DNA of 64,000 nucleotides from assembly GCF_900167255.1 (NCBI RefSeq), contig NZ_FUYB01000004.1, positions 214,740 through 278,739 of the forward strand. Reading direction: 5' to 3'. Positions 28,415-37,287 of this stretch are shown here, piece after piece; position 1 is the first letter of the stretch; every line of letters starts with the position of its first letter. A program made the position numbers and the translations under genes. Under the pieces are notes generated by a model. It saw nothing but the letters and a program-made list of their open reading frames with translations. It was not told the origin of the DNA and searched no databases. The stretch is from Thiothrix eikelboomii. GTDB taxonomy: Bacteria; Pseudomonadota; Gammaproteobacteria; Thiotrichales; Thiotrichaceae.

Positions 28415-28498
28415 TCGGCATAGCAGAACAGCAGGCAGGAAGCAGCTTTGGCTAGAAAAGCCAACTGACAAAGAGTATGTCGTGCTGCAAGTATTCAT
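28394..28498 (-). CDS. Candidate leucine-rich leader peptide upstream of leuA
   Basis: 34-residue frame beginning ATG AAT ACT and ending LPAVLLCRLPLRAE before TAA, 80 bases upstream of leuA on the same strand. Five of the last 14 codons are Leu, with one Val, clustered as in branched-chain leader peptides where ribosome stalling senses charged tRNA-Leu. Only a weak GAG Shine-Dalgarno precedes it. Hairpins overlap and follow its 3' end. Interpretation as attenuator peptide is inference from codon clustering and position. Confidence 0.6.
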   Translation of the reverse strand: MNTCSTTYSLSVGFSSQSCFLPAVLLCRLPLRAE

Positions 28499-28625
28499 CA
28501 AATCTCAAAACTTTAAATGCGTGCTCAGGAAACTACAATAAAATACCCTAAAGCTCAAGCTTTCTTAGATCTTTAGTGTATTAGAGCGTTAGCTGGATAG
28601 CTTGTTAGTTAAATAGCCTTTAGTT

Positions 28626-28653
28626 AGATAGATGAAACTCTGTTCATCTATCT
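28626..28653 (-). terminator. Hairpin downstream of the beta-propeller gene
   Basis: A perfect 11-bp stem (AGATAGATGAA and its complement) with a 6-base loop lies 47 bases after the stop of the gene ending at 28700 and upstream of leuA. There is no T-run on the minus strand; likely an intrinsic-like terminator or insulator. Confidence 0.55.
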
Positions 28654-28699
28654 TGATTTGTAGCTATTTGTCTAGCTAGGGAGTCACTACCCCTATGTG

Positions 28700-30163
28700 T
28701 CAAGCTCCGCTGAGACCACCCGTATAGCCGAGGGTCAACTCGCCGGGCTGAGAAGCTTGACGTGGCGTTCCACCAACATACAGCTCACCTTCCAGTTTGA
28801 GTTCATCCAAATTAATCCGAAAGAAAGTGCCACTATCCGAGGCAAAATTGTAGTAATACTGTTTATCTGGGCTAACCCGTGCAGTATGGGCTTGCAAAAA
28901 TGCGCTTTGCTCAGGAATATCTTTGGCGACTTCGATATTTTTGATGAGCTGGTGAGTCGTCATATCAATCACTGAAACAAACGTATCCCAATGGTTAGTA
29001 ACCACGGCGATGTTTTTATCAGGGATGAAGGTCGTGTGTCCTGCACCTTTGCCGACCGCAACGGTCGCGGTGATTTCCATATTTTCCCGATTAATCACAT
29101 AGAGTTTGCCAGAATTATCACCAATATAAATCTCTTGACCATTAGGGTGTAAATCAAGGTGATGTGCACCTTGTTGGCTTAGCTCGCCCGGGAAAAGCGT
29201 CGTGCGCGTGAGTTCAAGATTCTTACCATTCAGCTGCAACTCTCCCACTCCGGCGGGAATACCTGCTGCAGGATTACCTTCTAAGGCAGCATAAAAAATA
29301 CCAGTGGCTTTGTTTCCACTAATATCATGGATCGAAGAAGGGGCTGTCAGCGTGTCTTGAAGTTCAACCTCCCAAGAGTCTTTTACTTTATTGACCCCAT
29401 ATAAGGAGAGCGTATTGTTTTCACGGTCTAACAGGACAAACTGATTATCAGAAACCCAATCACCGTGGCCTGTTGCATTCTCACCATCATAGTTATTGAT
29501 GCTACCTTCAGTAACTTGATTGCGACCCCCTGCCGCCACCAGCTCATCCTTGGTGTAGTCAATTAAGGCGAACATGGGTTTGTCTACCCCAGTCACTAAA
29601 TTTAAGCCAAGCTGAGTGTTTTTTGCGCCAGTCCGGGGGTGGAAAGGGAGGTCAATCTTGTCTGCCGTGGTTTCAAAGGCTTTAGTGTCGGGGTTGCGTT
29701 CGAGAACAGTGATGTAATTACTTTCACGATTAAAGACATAGGATTTATCATCCGTCACATGATCAGCGGAGTAGACTTTTTTCCCATCAATGGGAATATC
29801 AGGGAGGCGCTCAAAACTAGAGAGCTTCATCGGAACAATCCGGCTATTGGTTGGGTCACCAAACAGCATCAGATCACCACGCGCCGTATCCCACGCCTGA
29901 GGGTCAGTGTTTGGTTGCACTGGGGTTTTGGGTGAGGGTGGTTCGGTGGGTTTAAGTTTTGCACAAAGCTGATCAAGTAGGTTCTTGATTAGACTCAATA
30001 ACAGCAACTGTATTTGCTGACCCAAGGATGTGCTGGTGCCAACGGAGGCAAAATTGTTTGAAAACCCTACGGCTTGTGTTGAAAGAGGGTTAGAGCTAGA
30101 GCCTAGATTCTGGGCTGTACGTGCTGTACCCCGAGCTTGGTGGAATGAGTTATTTATGCGCAT
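28700..30163 (-). CDS. YncE-like beta-propeller repeat protein
   Basis: 487 residues from the ATG at 30163 with AGGAGA upstream (a TTG one codon earlier is less likely). After a Ser/Asn-rich N-terminus, a short hydrophobic helix (LLLLSLIKNLLDQL, about 55-70) and a Pro/Thr linker, residues ~95-470 show propeller blades such as LDLHPNGQEIYIGDNSGKLY and HWDTFVSVIDMTTHQLI. These resemble seven-bladed YVTN/YncE proteins. No typical cleavable signal peptide and no catalytic motif. Function unknown; binding or scaffolding is usual for the fold. Confidence 0.7.
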   Translation of the reverse strand: MRINNSFHQARGTARTAQNLGSSSNPLSTQAVGFSNNFASVGTSTSLGQQIQLLLLSLIKNLLDQLCAKLKPTEPPSPKTPVQPNTDPQAWDTARGDLMLFGDPTNSRIVPMKLSSFERLPDIPIDGKKVYSADHVTDDKSYVFNRESNYITVLERNPDTKAFETTADKIDLPFHPRTGAKNTQLGLNLVTGVDKPMFALIDYTKDELVAAGGRNQVTEGSINNYDGENATGHGDWVSDNQFVLLDRENNTLSLYGVNKVKDSWEVELQDTLTAPSSIHDISGNKATGIFYAALEGNPAAGIPAGVGELQLNGKNLELTRTTLFPGELSQQGAHHLDLHPNGQEIYIGDNSGKLYVINRENMEITATVAVGKGAGHTTFIPDKNIAVVTNHWDTFVSVIDMTTHQLIKNIEVAKDIPEQSAFLQAHTARVSPDKQYYYNFASDSGTFFRINLDELKLEGELYVGGTPRQASQPGELTLGYTGGLSGA

Positions 30164-30274
30164 CAATGTTCTCTCCTGATAAGTATAACGTCCTAATAAA
30201 TCGCAGGGGAAACAATGAACTAGCGGCTTGGAATCTACATGTCAAGACCGACAAACTGAAGCAGTTTCAGGATC

Positions 30275-30308
30275 GAAGGAGGATCTTAGTGATTGAGATC
30301 CTCGCTTC
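30275..30308 (-). terminator. Hairpin downstream of pssA
   Basis: An 8-bp stem (GAGGATCT and its complement) is extended by GAAG/CTTC across a one-base bulge, with a 9-base loop. It starts about ten bases after the pssA stop on the minus strand. No strong T-tract. Confidence 0.5.
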
Positions 30309-30318
30309 AATTTTAAGA

Positions 30319-31164
30319 CTAAGATGAGCTAGGTGAGCTAGGTGAGCTAGGGGGTGGGGTAGTTGGATGTTCTTTCTTGCGCCGTTGCAGACGTCGATAA
30401 CGACGTACTACCCAAATTAGTGGTCCTGACAATGAATAAATCACAAACACGGTGAATAAAACTTTGGGAGGATCAATCGTCGTGAGTGCGAAGATCAGTA
30501 AAACCGCAATCATGACCACAAAGGGGACTTTATTGCGTAGATCAAATTCCTTGAAGCTGTAATAACTGACATTACTGACCATCAACAGGCCTGCGGTCAG
30601 GGTCATTAATAAGGCGGGGAATTGCAGATTATTCCCCGAATAGTGCATGTCATTGAATACCCAAACCATCCCGGCCATTAAAGCCGCTGCAGTGGGGCTA
30701 GGCAAGCCAGTAAAATACCGCTTATCACTCTTACCAATATGTGTATTAAAGCGGGCTAATCGCAAAGCTGCACAAGCCACATACACAAAAGCCGCTAGCC
30801 AGCCGACTTTGCCCCAACCCGTCCCCATTTCGCCAAAATGAACCAATGACCACTGATACATGGTTAGACCGGGCGCGACGCCAAAGGAAATCAAATCGGC
30901 CATACTGTCATATTCAGCCCCAAAAGCTGTCTGAGTATTTGTCAGGCGTGCCACCCGACCATCTAAGCCATCCAAAACCATAGAAATAAAAATGGCAATC
31001 GCCGCCACTTCAAAACGATCTTGCATTGCGGCCACAATGGCATAAAAACCACTAAACATCGCGGCCGTGGTGAAAAGATTGGGCAATAAATAAATCCCAC
31101 GACTACGCGGACGCCCCGTGGCTTGAGGGTTTTCAGGGCTAGCAGCCTGCTGTTCTGATTCCAT
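30319..31164 (-). CDS. pssA: CDP-diacylglycerol-serine O-phosphatidyltransferase
   Basis: 281 residues from the ATG at 31164, preceded by AGGA at nine bases; an ATG at 31191 is possible. Integral membrane CDP-alcohol phosphatidyltransferase with the motif DGLDGRVAR...FGAEYDSMADL (DGxxAR-x8-G-x3-D-x3-D). It has about seven to eight hydrophobic segments, beginning IYLLPNLFTTAAMFSGFYAI. Makes phosphatidylserine, the precursor of phosphatidylethanolamine. The C-terminus (PPPSSPSSPSSS) is encoded by a tandem 9-bp repeat. Confidence 0.94.
   Translation of the reverse strand: MESEQQAASPENPQATGRPRSRGIYLLPNLFTTAAMFSGFYAIVAAMQDRFEVAAIAIFISMVLDGLDGRVARLTNTQTAFGAEYDSMADLISFGVAPGLTMYQWSLVHFGEMGTGWGKVGWLAAFVYVACAALRLARFNTHIGKSDKRYFTGLPSPTAAALMAGMVWVFNDMHYSGNNLQFPALLMTLTAGLLMVSNVSYYSFKEFDLRNKVPFVVMIAVLLIFALTTIDPPKVLFTVFVIYSLSGPLIWVVRRYRRLQRRKKEHPTTPPPSSPSSPSSS
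30325..30351. repeat. Three tandem 9-bp repeats at the 3' end of pssA
   Basis: TGAGCTAGG occurs three times in a row and encodes Ser/Pro repeats at the PssA C-terminus. In-frame copy-number change would alter only the tail. Confidence 0.8.
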
Positions 31165-31322
31165 TGAATAATTTCCTAGTGATTTTGTCATTATGATGAT
31201 GCTAAGTAGAATAGCATTATGACAAGCCGTAGCTTAGAGGGTCAATTGTCAGTCTAGGTACTGAGTATAGCGCATCAGCAAGCTAACAAGCCGCTCATTT
31301 AGCAACTTGTTAACTTGATTAA

Positions 31323-31340
31323 GGCTTAAAATATTTTAAG
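31323..31340. repeat. Perfect 18-base palindrome upstream of pssA
   Basis: GCTTAAAAT and its exact complement meet without spacer in the 190-bp gap between the coiled-coil gene (ending 31382) and pssA. It could be an operator for a dimeric regulator or a weak terminator for the coiled-coil gene. No supporting context. Confidence 0.4.
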
Positions 31341-31381
31341 CGGTTGAGCTGAAGCTTAATTCGGCTTAGGCTTAATTCGAC

Positions 31382-32278
31382 TTAATTTAGGGCTAAGCCT
31401 AAATGCTTGGCCAAATCATGGATTAAGGTATCCGCTCCTGATAGTTGTTTTTGGAGGATTAAACCTTCTTCCATGTGGGCTACTAAGTTTTCAATCGCAT
31501 TGATGTGCTTAATACGTAATTCTAAAATTTCCACACCGGTTTTAATTGGCGTCATTAATTGGGCGGCACGGTGAGTGTCTTGCTGAATGGCTTCGTTAAC
31601 TTGGCTAATTGAGCGCATTAAGTTTTCACAACTATCCGCTTGAATCAATCTGCGGCCTAAATCCAAACCTTCATGATTATCAGTGAGTTCATGCCCTAAA
31701 GCATTGAGTTGCCGCATGTGATTACGTAATTCAGCAATGGCTTCACGTTCTGCACTGATCAGGGTTTGATTCGCGGCGAGTTTTTGTTGCAAATCCGTAT
31801 AAGCGGCAACCACAGGTTCAAGACCCGCATGATCTAGGGATTTAAGTGCAGCGGAATAGGTCGACTCATGGCTAGCGGGCTCCATCGTTTCAGTTGCTTG
31901 CTCTGTAATTGTAGTCAAGGATTGGCCTGCTGGTTCTGGTGCTACGGTGGTTTGCATGGCTTCAGCCGTAGACTCGGGTTCTGCAAAAGAGGGGCTTAGT
32001 TCAGTAGGCGTGGTCGCCTCAGTGGTTGCTTCAGCTGTGTGGGTTGGCGCAGTCTCTGTTTCAGTGCTGGTGAAGATCGCATCAACAACGTCTTCTGTTT
32101 TGTTAAGATCGGTTGCTTCTAAAAAATGATCGCGTTGATAGGTCGGTTCAGTTCTGTTGGGTGGGTTTAAACCTAGCTCAGCAAACAGTGCGTCATGCGC
32201 ACTCAACTTAGGTGCTAATTCCGATGTTGCTGGGTTATCCGTATCAGTTAAGATGGAAAATGGATTATTCTCTGGCAT
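31382..32278 (-). CDS. Uncharacterised protein with acidic Thr/Glu-rich N-terminal half and helical C-terminal half
   Basis: 298 residues. Residues about 1-140 are low-complexity, rich in Thr, Glu, Ala and Pro (TETETAPTHTAEATTEATTP). Residues about 145-298 are predicted helical with heptad-like spacing (YTDLQQKLAANQTLISAERE, IKHINAIENLVAHMEEGLIL) and could form a coiled coil. No signal peptide or membrane segment. I do not recognise the family. It is a single gene flanked by hairpins. Confidence 0.6.
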   Translation of the reverse strand: MPENNPFSILTDTDNPATSELAPKLSAHDALFAELGLNPPNRTEPTYQRDHFLEATDLNKTEDVVDAIFTSTETETAPTHTAEATTEATTPTELSPSFAEPESTAEAMQTTVAPEPAGQSLTTITEQATETMEPASHESTYSAALKSLDHAGLEPVVAAYTDLQQKLAANQTLISAEREAIAELRNHMRQLNALGHELTDNHEGLDLGRRLIQADSCENLMRSISQVNEAIQQDTHRAAQLMTPIKTGVEILELRIKHINAIENLVAHMEEGLILQKQLSGADTLIHDLAKHLGLALN

Positions 32279-32363
32279 AGTGGTTCATTCTTTTTAATTA
32301 TTAAAAGCTTTATTGAACGAGTTATGTTAATTGAACTTGTTCAATTCAGTGCTTAAACAGCTT

Positions 32364-32394
32364 GAGTCAAAACAGTTATCTTCAGTTTTGACTC
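32364..32394 (-). terminator. Hairpin downstream of the DsrE-like gene
   Basis: A perfect 10-bp stem (GAGTCAAAAC and its complement) with an 11-base loop lies 47 bases after the DsrE-like stop on the minus strand and before the coiled-coil gene. Confidence 0.6.
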
Positions 32395-32441
32395 TAAAAG
32401 ATTAGCGGCGTGCGGTCAAATCCAAGGAGATAGTTGGTCGT

Positions 32442-32945
32442 TTACGGTTTAAGTAATTGATAGCCTTGTGCTTCAAGGCGACCCACCTCAGCTACCCCTG
32501 ATGGGATCACGTCTTCAGCTTTAGCCTCATATAAATCAGCCATTTTAATTTTGCGGCCCACTAAAGTGTTGTAGCAAATTTGGAATTTCACACCTTTGGC
32601 TTTAAGTTCAGTGAGTTGCAACGGCAGCTTAGCATCATTGTCTAGTTCAACATCTTTAGCGACTTTTAATAGGCCTAGACCATCACCGTTCATAACGACT
32701 ACGGCCTCAGTCTTTTTGCCAGTGCTCTCTAATGCTTTAATATAATTATTAACATTAGCAAGGATACCGAGATACTTTTTCTGATCACCTTCGGTGGATA
32801 CATGCACCACAACTTTTTCAGCACCTGCATAATAGTCAGCAGGTACTTTAGGTGCGGGAACGCCGGGGTCAAATTCTTCAGCTAATACGTTGGAAACAGC
32901 AAAGGGCAGCGTTAAGGCTAAGCATAAAGCTATTTTTTTCAACAT
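32442..32945 (-). CDS. Periplasmic DsrE/DsrF-like family protein
   Basis: 167 residues from the ATG at 32945, which has GGAGGAGA directly upstream; the frame extends 19 codons further but without family sequence. A signal peptide (MLKKIALCLALTLPFAVSNVLA) is followed by a DsrE-like alpha/beta fold: VVVHVSTEGDQKKYLGILANV, ALESTGKKTEAVVVMNGDG and KGVKFQICYNTLVG, with a conserved-position Cys. DsrE/TusD-like folds carry sulfur relay cysteines; exported members are common in sulfur oxidisers. Role in sulfur transfer is inference. Confidence 0.8.
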   Translation of the reverse strand: MLKKIALCLALTLPFAVSNVLAEEFDPGVPAPKVPADYYAGAEKVVVHVSTEGDQKKYLGILANVNNYIKALESTGKKTEAVVVMNGDGLGLLKVAKDVELDNDAKLPLQLTELKAKGVKFQICYNTLVGRKIKMADLYEAKAEDVIPSGVAEVGRLEAQGYQLLKP

Positions 32946-33078
32946 GTTGATCTCCTCCAATCCATAAAAGAACCCGTAGTAAATAGACCTACTCAGGATC
33001 ACACTAACCTATTGAGTTTAAGCTGGAAATATCTCTTTAAACCAAGACCCTCAGTCAAAGCCAGCTGAAGTGATCTGC

Positions 33079-34461
33079 TTAAACGCGCCGCCAAGTGGTC
33101 AAGCCAGCTTGGTCTTCTAGTAAGATACCTTGAGCTTTTAATTCATCGCGGATGCGATCCGATTCCGCCCAGTTTTTCTGGGTACGCGCCAGCAGGCGCT
33201 GTTGAATTAAAGCTTCAATCGCCGCATCTGCTAAGCCTTCAATCCCTGAACCTTTGAACCAGCTTTCAGCCTCCCGCTCTAGTAGACCTAGAATACCCGC
33301 TAGCTTTTTTAATAAGGCCGCCGTTTCAGCAGCCGCAAGGTCATTTTGCTCCCGGCGGAAGCGGTTAATATCGCGGGCTAATTCAAACAGAATGGCAATG
33401 GCTTCTGGGGTATTGAAATCATCATCTAAGACAGCCCGAAAACGTTGCTCGGCCTCGCTATTCACAGGAGCTTCAGCGTTTGGCAAATCACGCAGGGCAG
33501 TATATAAACGTGTTAAGGCAGCTCGTGCGTTATCTAAAGGTTCATGGCTGTAATTTAAGGGGCTGCGATAATGGCTATTCAAAATGAAATAGCGAATTTC
33601 TTCCGCCTTATAGACTTGCAGTACATCGCGAATGGTGAAGAAATTATTCAGGGATTTCGACATTTTCTCGTCGTTAATCTGAATAAAGCCATTATGCATC
33701 CAGTAGTTCACATATTGATGTCCATTGCAGGCTTCACTTTGGGCGATTTCATTTTCATGGTGGGGGAATTTCAAATCATGCCCGCCCCCATGAATATCAA
33801 ATTGTGTGCCTAACAAGCTGCTAGACATCGCTGAACATTCAATATGCCAACCCGGTCGACCTAAACCCCAAGGCGAATCCCAAGCAGGCTCACCGGCTTT
33901 AGCGGCTTTCCAGAGTACAAAATCCAGTGGATCGTGTTTGGCTTCATCAATCGCAATCCGTTCACCCGCCCGTAAATCTTCTAAGCGGCGGCCTGAAAGT
34001 TTGCCGTAGCCTTCAAATTTTGAAACATCATAATACACATCACGATTACTCCCGACATAAGCATAACCTTGTTCAATCAGAGTGCTAATCATGGCGAGCA
34101 TGGCCGGAATATTGTCGGTGGCACGAGGCTCATGGGTCGGTGACAGAACACCTAAGGCCTGTTCATCCTCATGCATGGCCTGAATAAAGCGGGCTGTGAG
34201 TGCGGTAAAAGGCTCAGCGTTTTCATTGGCGCGCTTAATGATTTTGTCATCAATATCCGTGATATTGCGCACATAAGTGACTTCATAGCCCGCTGCTTTT
34301 AGATAACGATAGACCATATCAAACACCACCATGACGCGGGCATGACCTAAGTGGCAATAGTCATAGACCGTCATTCCGCAAACATACATGCGGATCTTGT
34401 TCGCCTCTAAAGGAATAAAGTCTTGTTTACGATTGTGCAGGCTATTGTAAATTTTTAGCAT
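33079..34461 (-). CDS. cysS: Cysteinyl-tRNA synthetase
   Basis: 460 residues. Class I synthetase with the Zn-ligand Cys in [20 protein letters not shown] (HIGH motif as HLGH), [29 protein letters not shown] and the KMSKS loop [12 protein letters not shown]. Charges tRNA-Cys. Full length compared with the E. coli enzyme (461). Single gene. Confidence 0.97.
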   Translation of the reverse strand: MLKIYNSLHNRKQDFIPLEANKIRMYVCGMTVYDYCHLGHARVMVVFDMVYRYLKAAGYEVTYVRNITDIDDKIIKRANENAEPFTALTARFIQAMHEDEQALGVLSPTHEPRATDNIPAMLAMISTLIEQGYAYVGSNRDVYYDVSKFEGYGKLSGRRLEDLRAGERIAIDEAKHDPLDFVLWKAAKAGEPAWDSPWGLGRPGWHIECSAMSSSLLGTQFDIHGGGHDLKFPHHENEIAQSEACNGHQYVNYWMHNGFIQINDEKMSKSLNNFFTIRDVLQVYKAEEIRYFILNSHYRSPLNYSHEPLDNARAALTRLYTALRDLPNAEAPVNSEAEQRFRAVLDDDFNTPEAIAILFELARDINRFRREQNDLAAAETAALLKKLAGILGLLEREAESWFKGSGIEGLADAAIEALIQQRLLARTQKNWAESDRIRDELKAQGILLEDQAGLTTWRRV

Positions 34462-34524
34462 AAGAGTTATGAGAGTACGAGTATCAAGCAGAGTAGTTTC
34501 AAAATGAGTCGAAGCTAAGCGACA

Positions 34525-34941
34525 TTAGTCGATCAGTTTACTTAAAATGGTGGCACCATGACTTAAGGTTTTCAAGACCGGACAGCGATCGGCAATGTCC
34601 AATAAACGCTGGCGTTGTTCCTCATCTAACTCGCCGACGAGTTTAATATCACGCTCAAATACGCTTTCTTTATTACCATCACGGCTATGGCGTAAGGTAA
34701 TCACGGCATCTTGCAAGGGCCACTGTTTCCGCTCGGCATACATGCGAATGGTCATCGCAGTGCAAGCACCTAAGGCCGCTTTTAAATAAACATAGGGTGT
34801 TGGACCTAAATCGGTACCGCCTAAGGGGATGGGTTCGTCAGCGATGAGCTGATGATGACCTGCTTTAATATCACAGACATATCCATCGCTAGAGCGCAAA
34901 TTGACCGTGACAGTATGCGGATCCTTGGCCTTCGTATTCAT
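34525..34941 (-). CDS. OsmC family peroxiredoxin-like protein
   Basis: 138 residues. OsmC/Ohr fold with the two redox cysteines in [16 protein letters not shown] and [15 protein letters not shown]. The family reduces organic peroxides. The short N-terminus and [20 protein letters not shown] favour the YhfA/OsmC-like subgroup rather than classical Ohr. Single gene downstream of no obvious regulator; divergent from the lipoprotein hydrolase. Confidence 0.88.
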   Translation of the reverse strand: MNTKAKDPHTVTVNLRSSDGYVCDIKAGHHQLIADEPIPLGGTDLGPTPYVYLKAALGACTAMTIRMYAERKQWPLQDAVITLRHSRDGNKESVFERDIKLVGELDEEQRQRLLDIADRCPVLKTLSHGATILSKLID

Positions 34942-35055
34942 AGCATCATCCCTCTAAAGCGGTTAGTTTATAGCTGGTTTGACTTGCATGGTAGCGGAAA
35001 GGTGTTTGTCCTGCTAGGGTTAGCACCAGTACAACCGTGTATTCTGGGCTGAATC

Positions 35056-36000
35056 ATGAATTTTCTGTATCACTCAAAAATTATCCTGAGCATCGTATTG
35101 ATTGCCACTCTGTTGAGTGCTTGTACGACGGCCAGTGTGCCTTTAGGTAAAGCAAACCAACAGCCGAGCCTCATCCAGCAGCCTGTGTTTCGGATGAGTG
35201 ATGGCACTGAGCTATTCGCACAACAGTGGCCTAGTCCGGGCAAGGCAAAAGCGCATTTATTATTGCTGCATGGATTCAATGAATACCCTGGGGCTTTTGA
35301 TGAGGTCGGTCAAGCATTTGCACAGCAAGGGGTTACAGTCTGGGCTTATGACCAGCGAGGCTTTGGGCGTTCGCCTTATCGTGGGTTGTGGTCAAGTGCT
35401 GAACGCATGGCAACTGATGCTCGTCAAGTCACCCAAGTACTACGCAAAATGTATCCTAAGCAGCCTTTATATCTGGCTGGTACTTCAATGGGTGGAGCTG
35501 TCGCTTTATTAGCAGCAGGTAGTGGTGACTTAAAGGTTGATGGCATCATTCTGTTGGCACCAGCGGTGTGGACTAGTGAAACGCAACCCTTTTACCAACG
35601 CTGGTCTTTAGAGCTGGCTAAACGCTTTACACCTGCATGGTCGCCGACAGGGGAGGGTTTGAATATTCGCCCGACGGACAATATTGAGCTGCTTAAGCGC
35701 ATTTGGCAAAGCCCGTGGATGATTCGCAAATCACGTATAGATACGGTAGCGGGTTTAGTGGAGTTAATGAACCAAGCCTCTGCTGCAGCATCGCAGGTGA
35801 AGGTACCGGTTTTATTGTTATATGGAGAAAAGGATCAATTAGTGCCCAAAAAACCGATTGATCAGTTGTGGGCGCGCTTACCCAAAACAGGCAAAACCCA
35901 GCAAATTCGGTATCCAAATGGCTGGCATTTGCTGATGCGTGATCTGCAAGGACCGAAAGTGATCGGTGATATGATGACTTGGATGGCCAAACCGCAGTAA
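35056..36000 (+). CDS. Lipoprotein alpha/beta hydrolase, monoacylglycerol lipase / lysophospholipase-like
   Basis: 314 residues. Lipoprotein signal peptide ending in LLSAC (Cys at about residue 23). Serine aminopeptidase S33 fold: LLLLHGFNEYPGAFDEVGQA, YDQRGFGRSPYRGLW, the nucleophile elbow LAGTSMGGAVALLAAG, acid LLYGEKDQLVPKKP and H in NGWHLLMRD. Likely hydrolyses lipid esters at the envelope. Seven bases after its stop lies an open frame leading into the next gene, so cotranscription is likely. Confidence 0.85.
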   Translation: MNFLYHSKIILSIVLIATLLSACTTASVPLGKANQQPSLIQQPVFRMSDGTELFAQQWPSPGKAKAHLLLLHGFNEYPGAFDEVGQAFAQQGVTVWAYDQRGFGRSPYRGLWSSAERMATDARQVTQVLRKMYPKQPLYLAGTSMGGAVALLAAGSGDLKVDGIILLAPAVWTSETQPFYQRWSLELAKRFTPAWSPTGEGLNIRPTDNIELLKRIWQSPWMIRKSRIDTVAGLVELMNQASAAASQVKVPVLLLYGEKDQLVPKKPIDQLWARLPKTGKTQQIRYPNGWHLLMRDLQGPKVIGDMMTWMAKPQ

Positions 36001-36084
36001 GCTACGGTGAATTGTTTAGTTTTTAGACTTATTCGTGGTAAGGTAATCAGTAATAAAGAAAAATTCGATCTAGGCTTGGGGCAA

Positions 36085-37200
36085 ATGACAACCACTGGAT
36101 TTATACAGGCTTCTACAGACGAACTGCATGCACGTTACACTACGTGGTATAGCTATGCGCGTATGTTGCGCCGCTATCGTTGGGTGTATGGTGGTTGCTC
36201 TTTGTTAGTGCTACTGATGATTCTAAACTTGTATGTTTTCAGTTGGGAGTTAGGCTTAACTCAAGCTTTACTCTTAAGTTTGTTATCCCTACTGTTTCTA
36301 ACGATTAGCTTGAGCTTTTTTATTGATGCTAGTTTTCCCTTAGAAAAATATGGGATAGAGACTGAGGCGCGTAAATTAATCAATTATAATATTTACCTGA
36401 CAAGTTTAGCCAGTGGTTTATGGGGATGCTTGAGTTTAGTGCTTATTTATCATAACCCTAGCATTGACTATGAGTTATTCGCTTTAATTGGCGTATTGGT
36501 TTGTTTAAATATTCCTCGCTTCGCTATTCTACCTGTGATTTTTTATATACAAATCAGTTTGATTGTATTGCCCGGGCTATTTTTCATGCTGCTACAAGGG
36601 CGTTGGGTGAGTGCGCTAGTGATGATTTTTGCTTCGTTAACTCTCAGTATTGCGATTCATGCCTTGACCTTACTCTTAAAAACTCAGCAAGAGTATGAGC
36701 AGCAATTATTAGCGGAAATGCGTCAGCCGCAGAAAAATAATCTACTAAATCCTGCTGAATTCAATGTTTTACTCAAGCTTGAGTGGCAGTACGCTGCCCG
36801 TGAGCATCAATATTTGTCGGCGATTAAATTAGAACTCGAACCAGTTGATTTGAAGAAAGTGAATCAAATGGTCAGTATGATTAAATCGGCCTTGTATCGC
36901 TCATCGGATTGCCTTGCTTATCTCGAGGCTTCCACCTTCAAATTGCTACTCCCTAATACCTCTGCTGAGCAAGCTTTGTTGATTGCTGAGCGCCTACAAG
37001 GGCGCTTCGCTCAAGAAGATTTGGAGAGTGAGGAGGATTTGCGCCTAAATTTAGGCTTGGTGACGTGTAGCCCGCATTTGATTAAACACGAGGCGCAAAC
37101 TCTCAATGCCTTCGACGAGTTTGTGGCGGGTTTAGACGCTAGCTTGGAAGAAGCCAAAACACAGGAAGGGCGCTTTGCTTTGCAAGCTTATACCGTCTGA
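36085..37200 (+). CDS. Membrane protein with a degenerate GGDEF-like domain
   Basis: 371 residues from the ATG at 36085. Five or six hydrophobic helices (about 25-205, e.g. SLLVLLMILNLYVFSW) precede a cytosolic domain of about 160 residues shaped like a diguanylate cyclase. The segment LAYLEASTFKLLLPNTSAEQ aligns with the RxGGDEF turn, but the signature is replaced by EASTF. It should therefore not synthesise c-di-GMP and could be a regulatory or scaffolding homologue. Family assignment is from the pattern around the signature and is moderately certain. Confidence 0.6.
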   Translation: MTTTGFIQASTDELHARYTTWYSYARMLRRYRWVYGGCSLLVLLMILNLYVFSWELGLTQALLLSLLSLLFLTISLSFFIDASFPLEKYGIETEARKLINYNIYLTSLASGLWGCLSLVLIYHNPSIDYELFALIGVLVCLNIPRFAILPVIFYIQISLIVLPGLFFMLLQGRWVSALVMIFASLTLSIAIHALTLLLKTQQEYEQQLLAEMRQPQKNNLLNPAEFNVLLKLEWQYAAREHQYLSAIKLELEPVDLKKVNQMVSMIKSALYRSSDCLAYLEASTFKLLLPNTSAEQALLIAERLQGRFAQEDLESEEDLRLNLGLVTCSPHLIKHEAQTLNAFDEFVAGLDASLEEAKTQEGRFALQAYTV

Positions 37201-37241
37201 GTCTTCTTGTAGTGCGAGTTTCATCCTAAGTCAGTTAAGCA

Positions 37242-37275
37242 GAGCCTCTAACGAGCTAGGTCAAGTGAGAGGCTC
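37242..37275. terminator. Bidirectional hairpin between convergent genes
   Basis: An 8-bp stem (GAGCCTCT and its complement) with an 18-base loop lies between the degenerate GGDEF gene and arsI, which converge here. No T-tract. Confidence 0.5.
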
Positions 37276-37287
37276 AAATGGTTAGCT

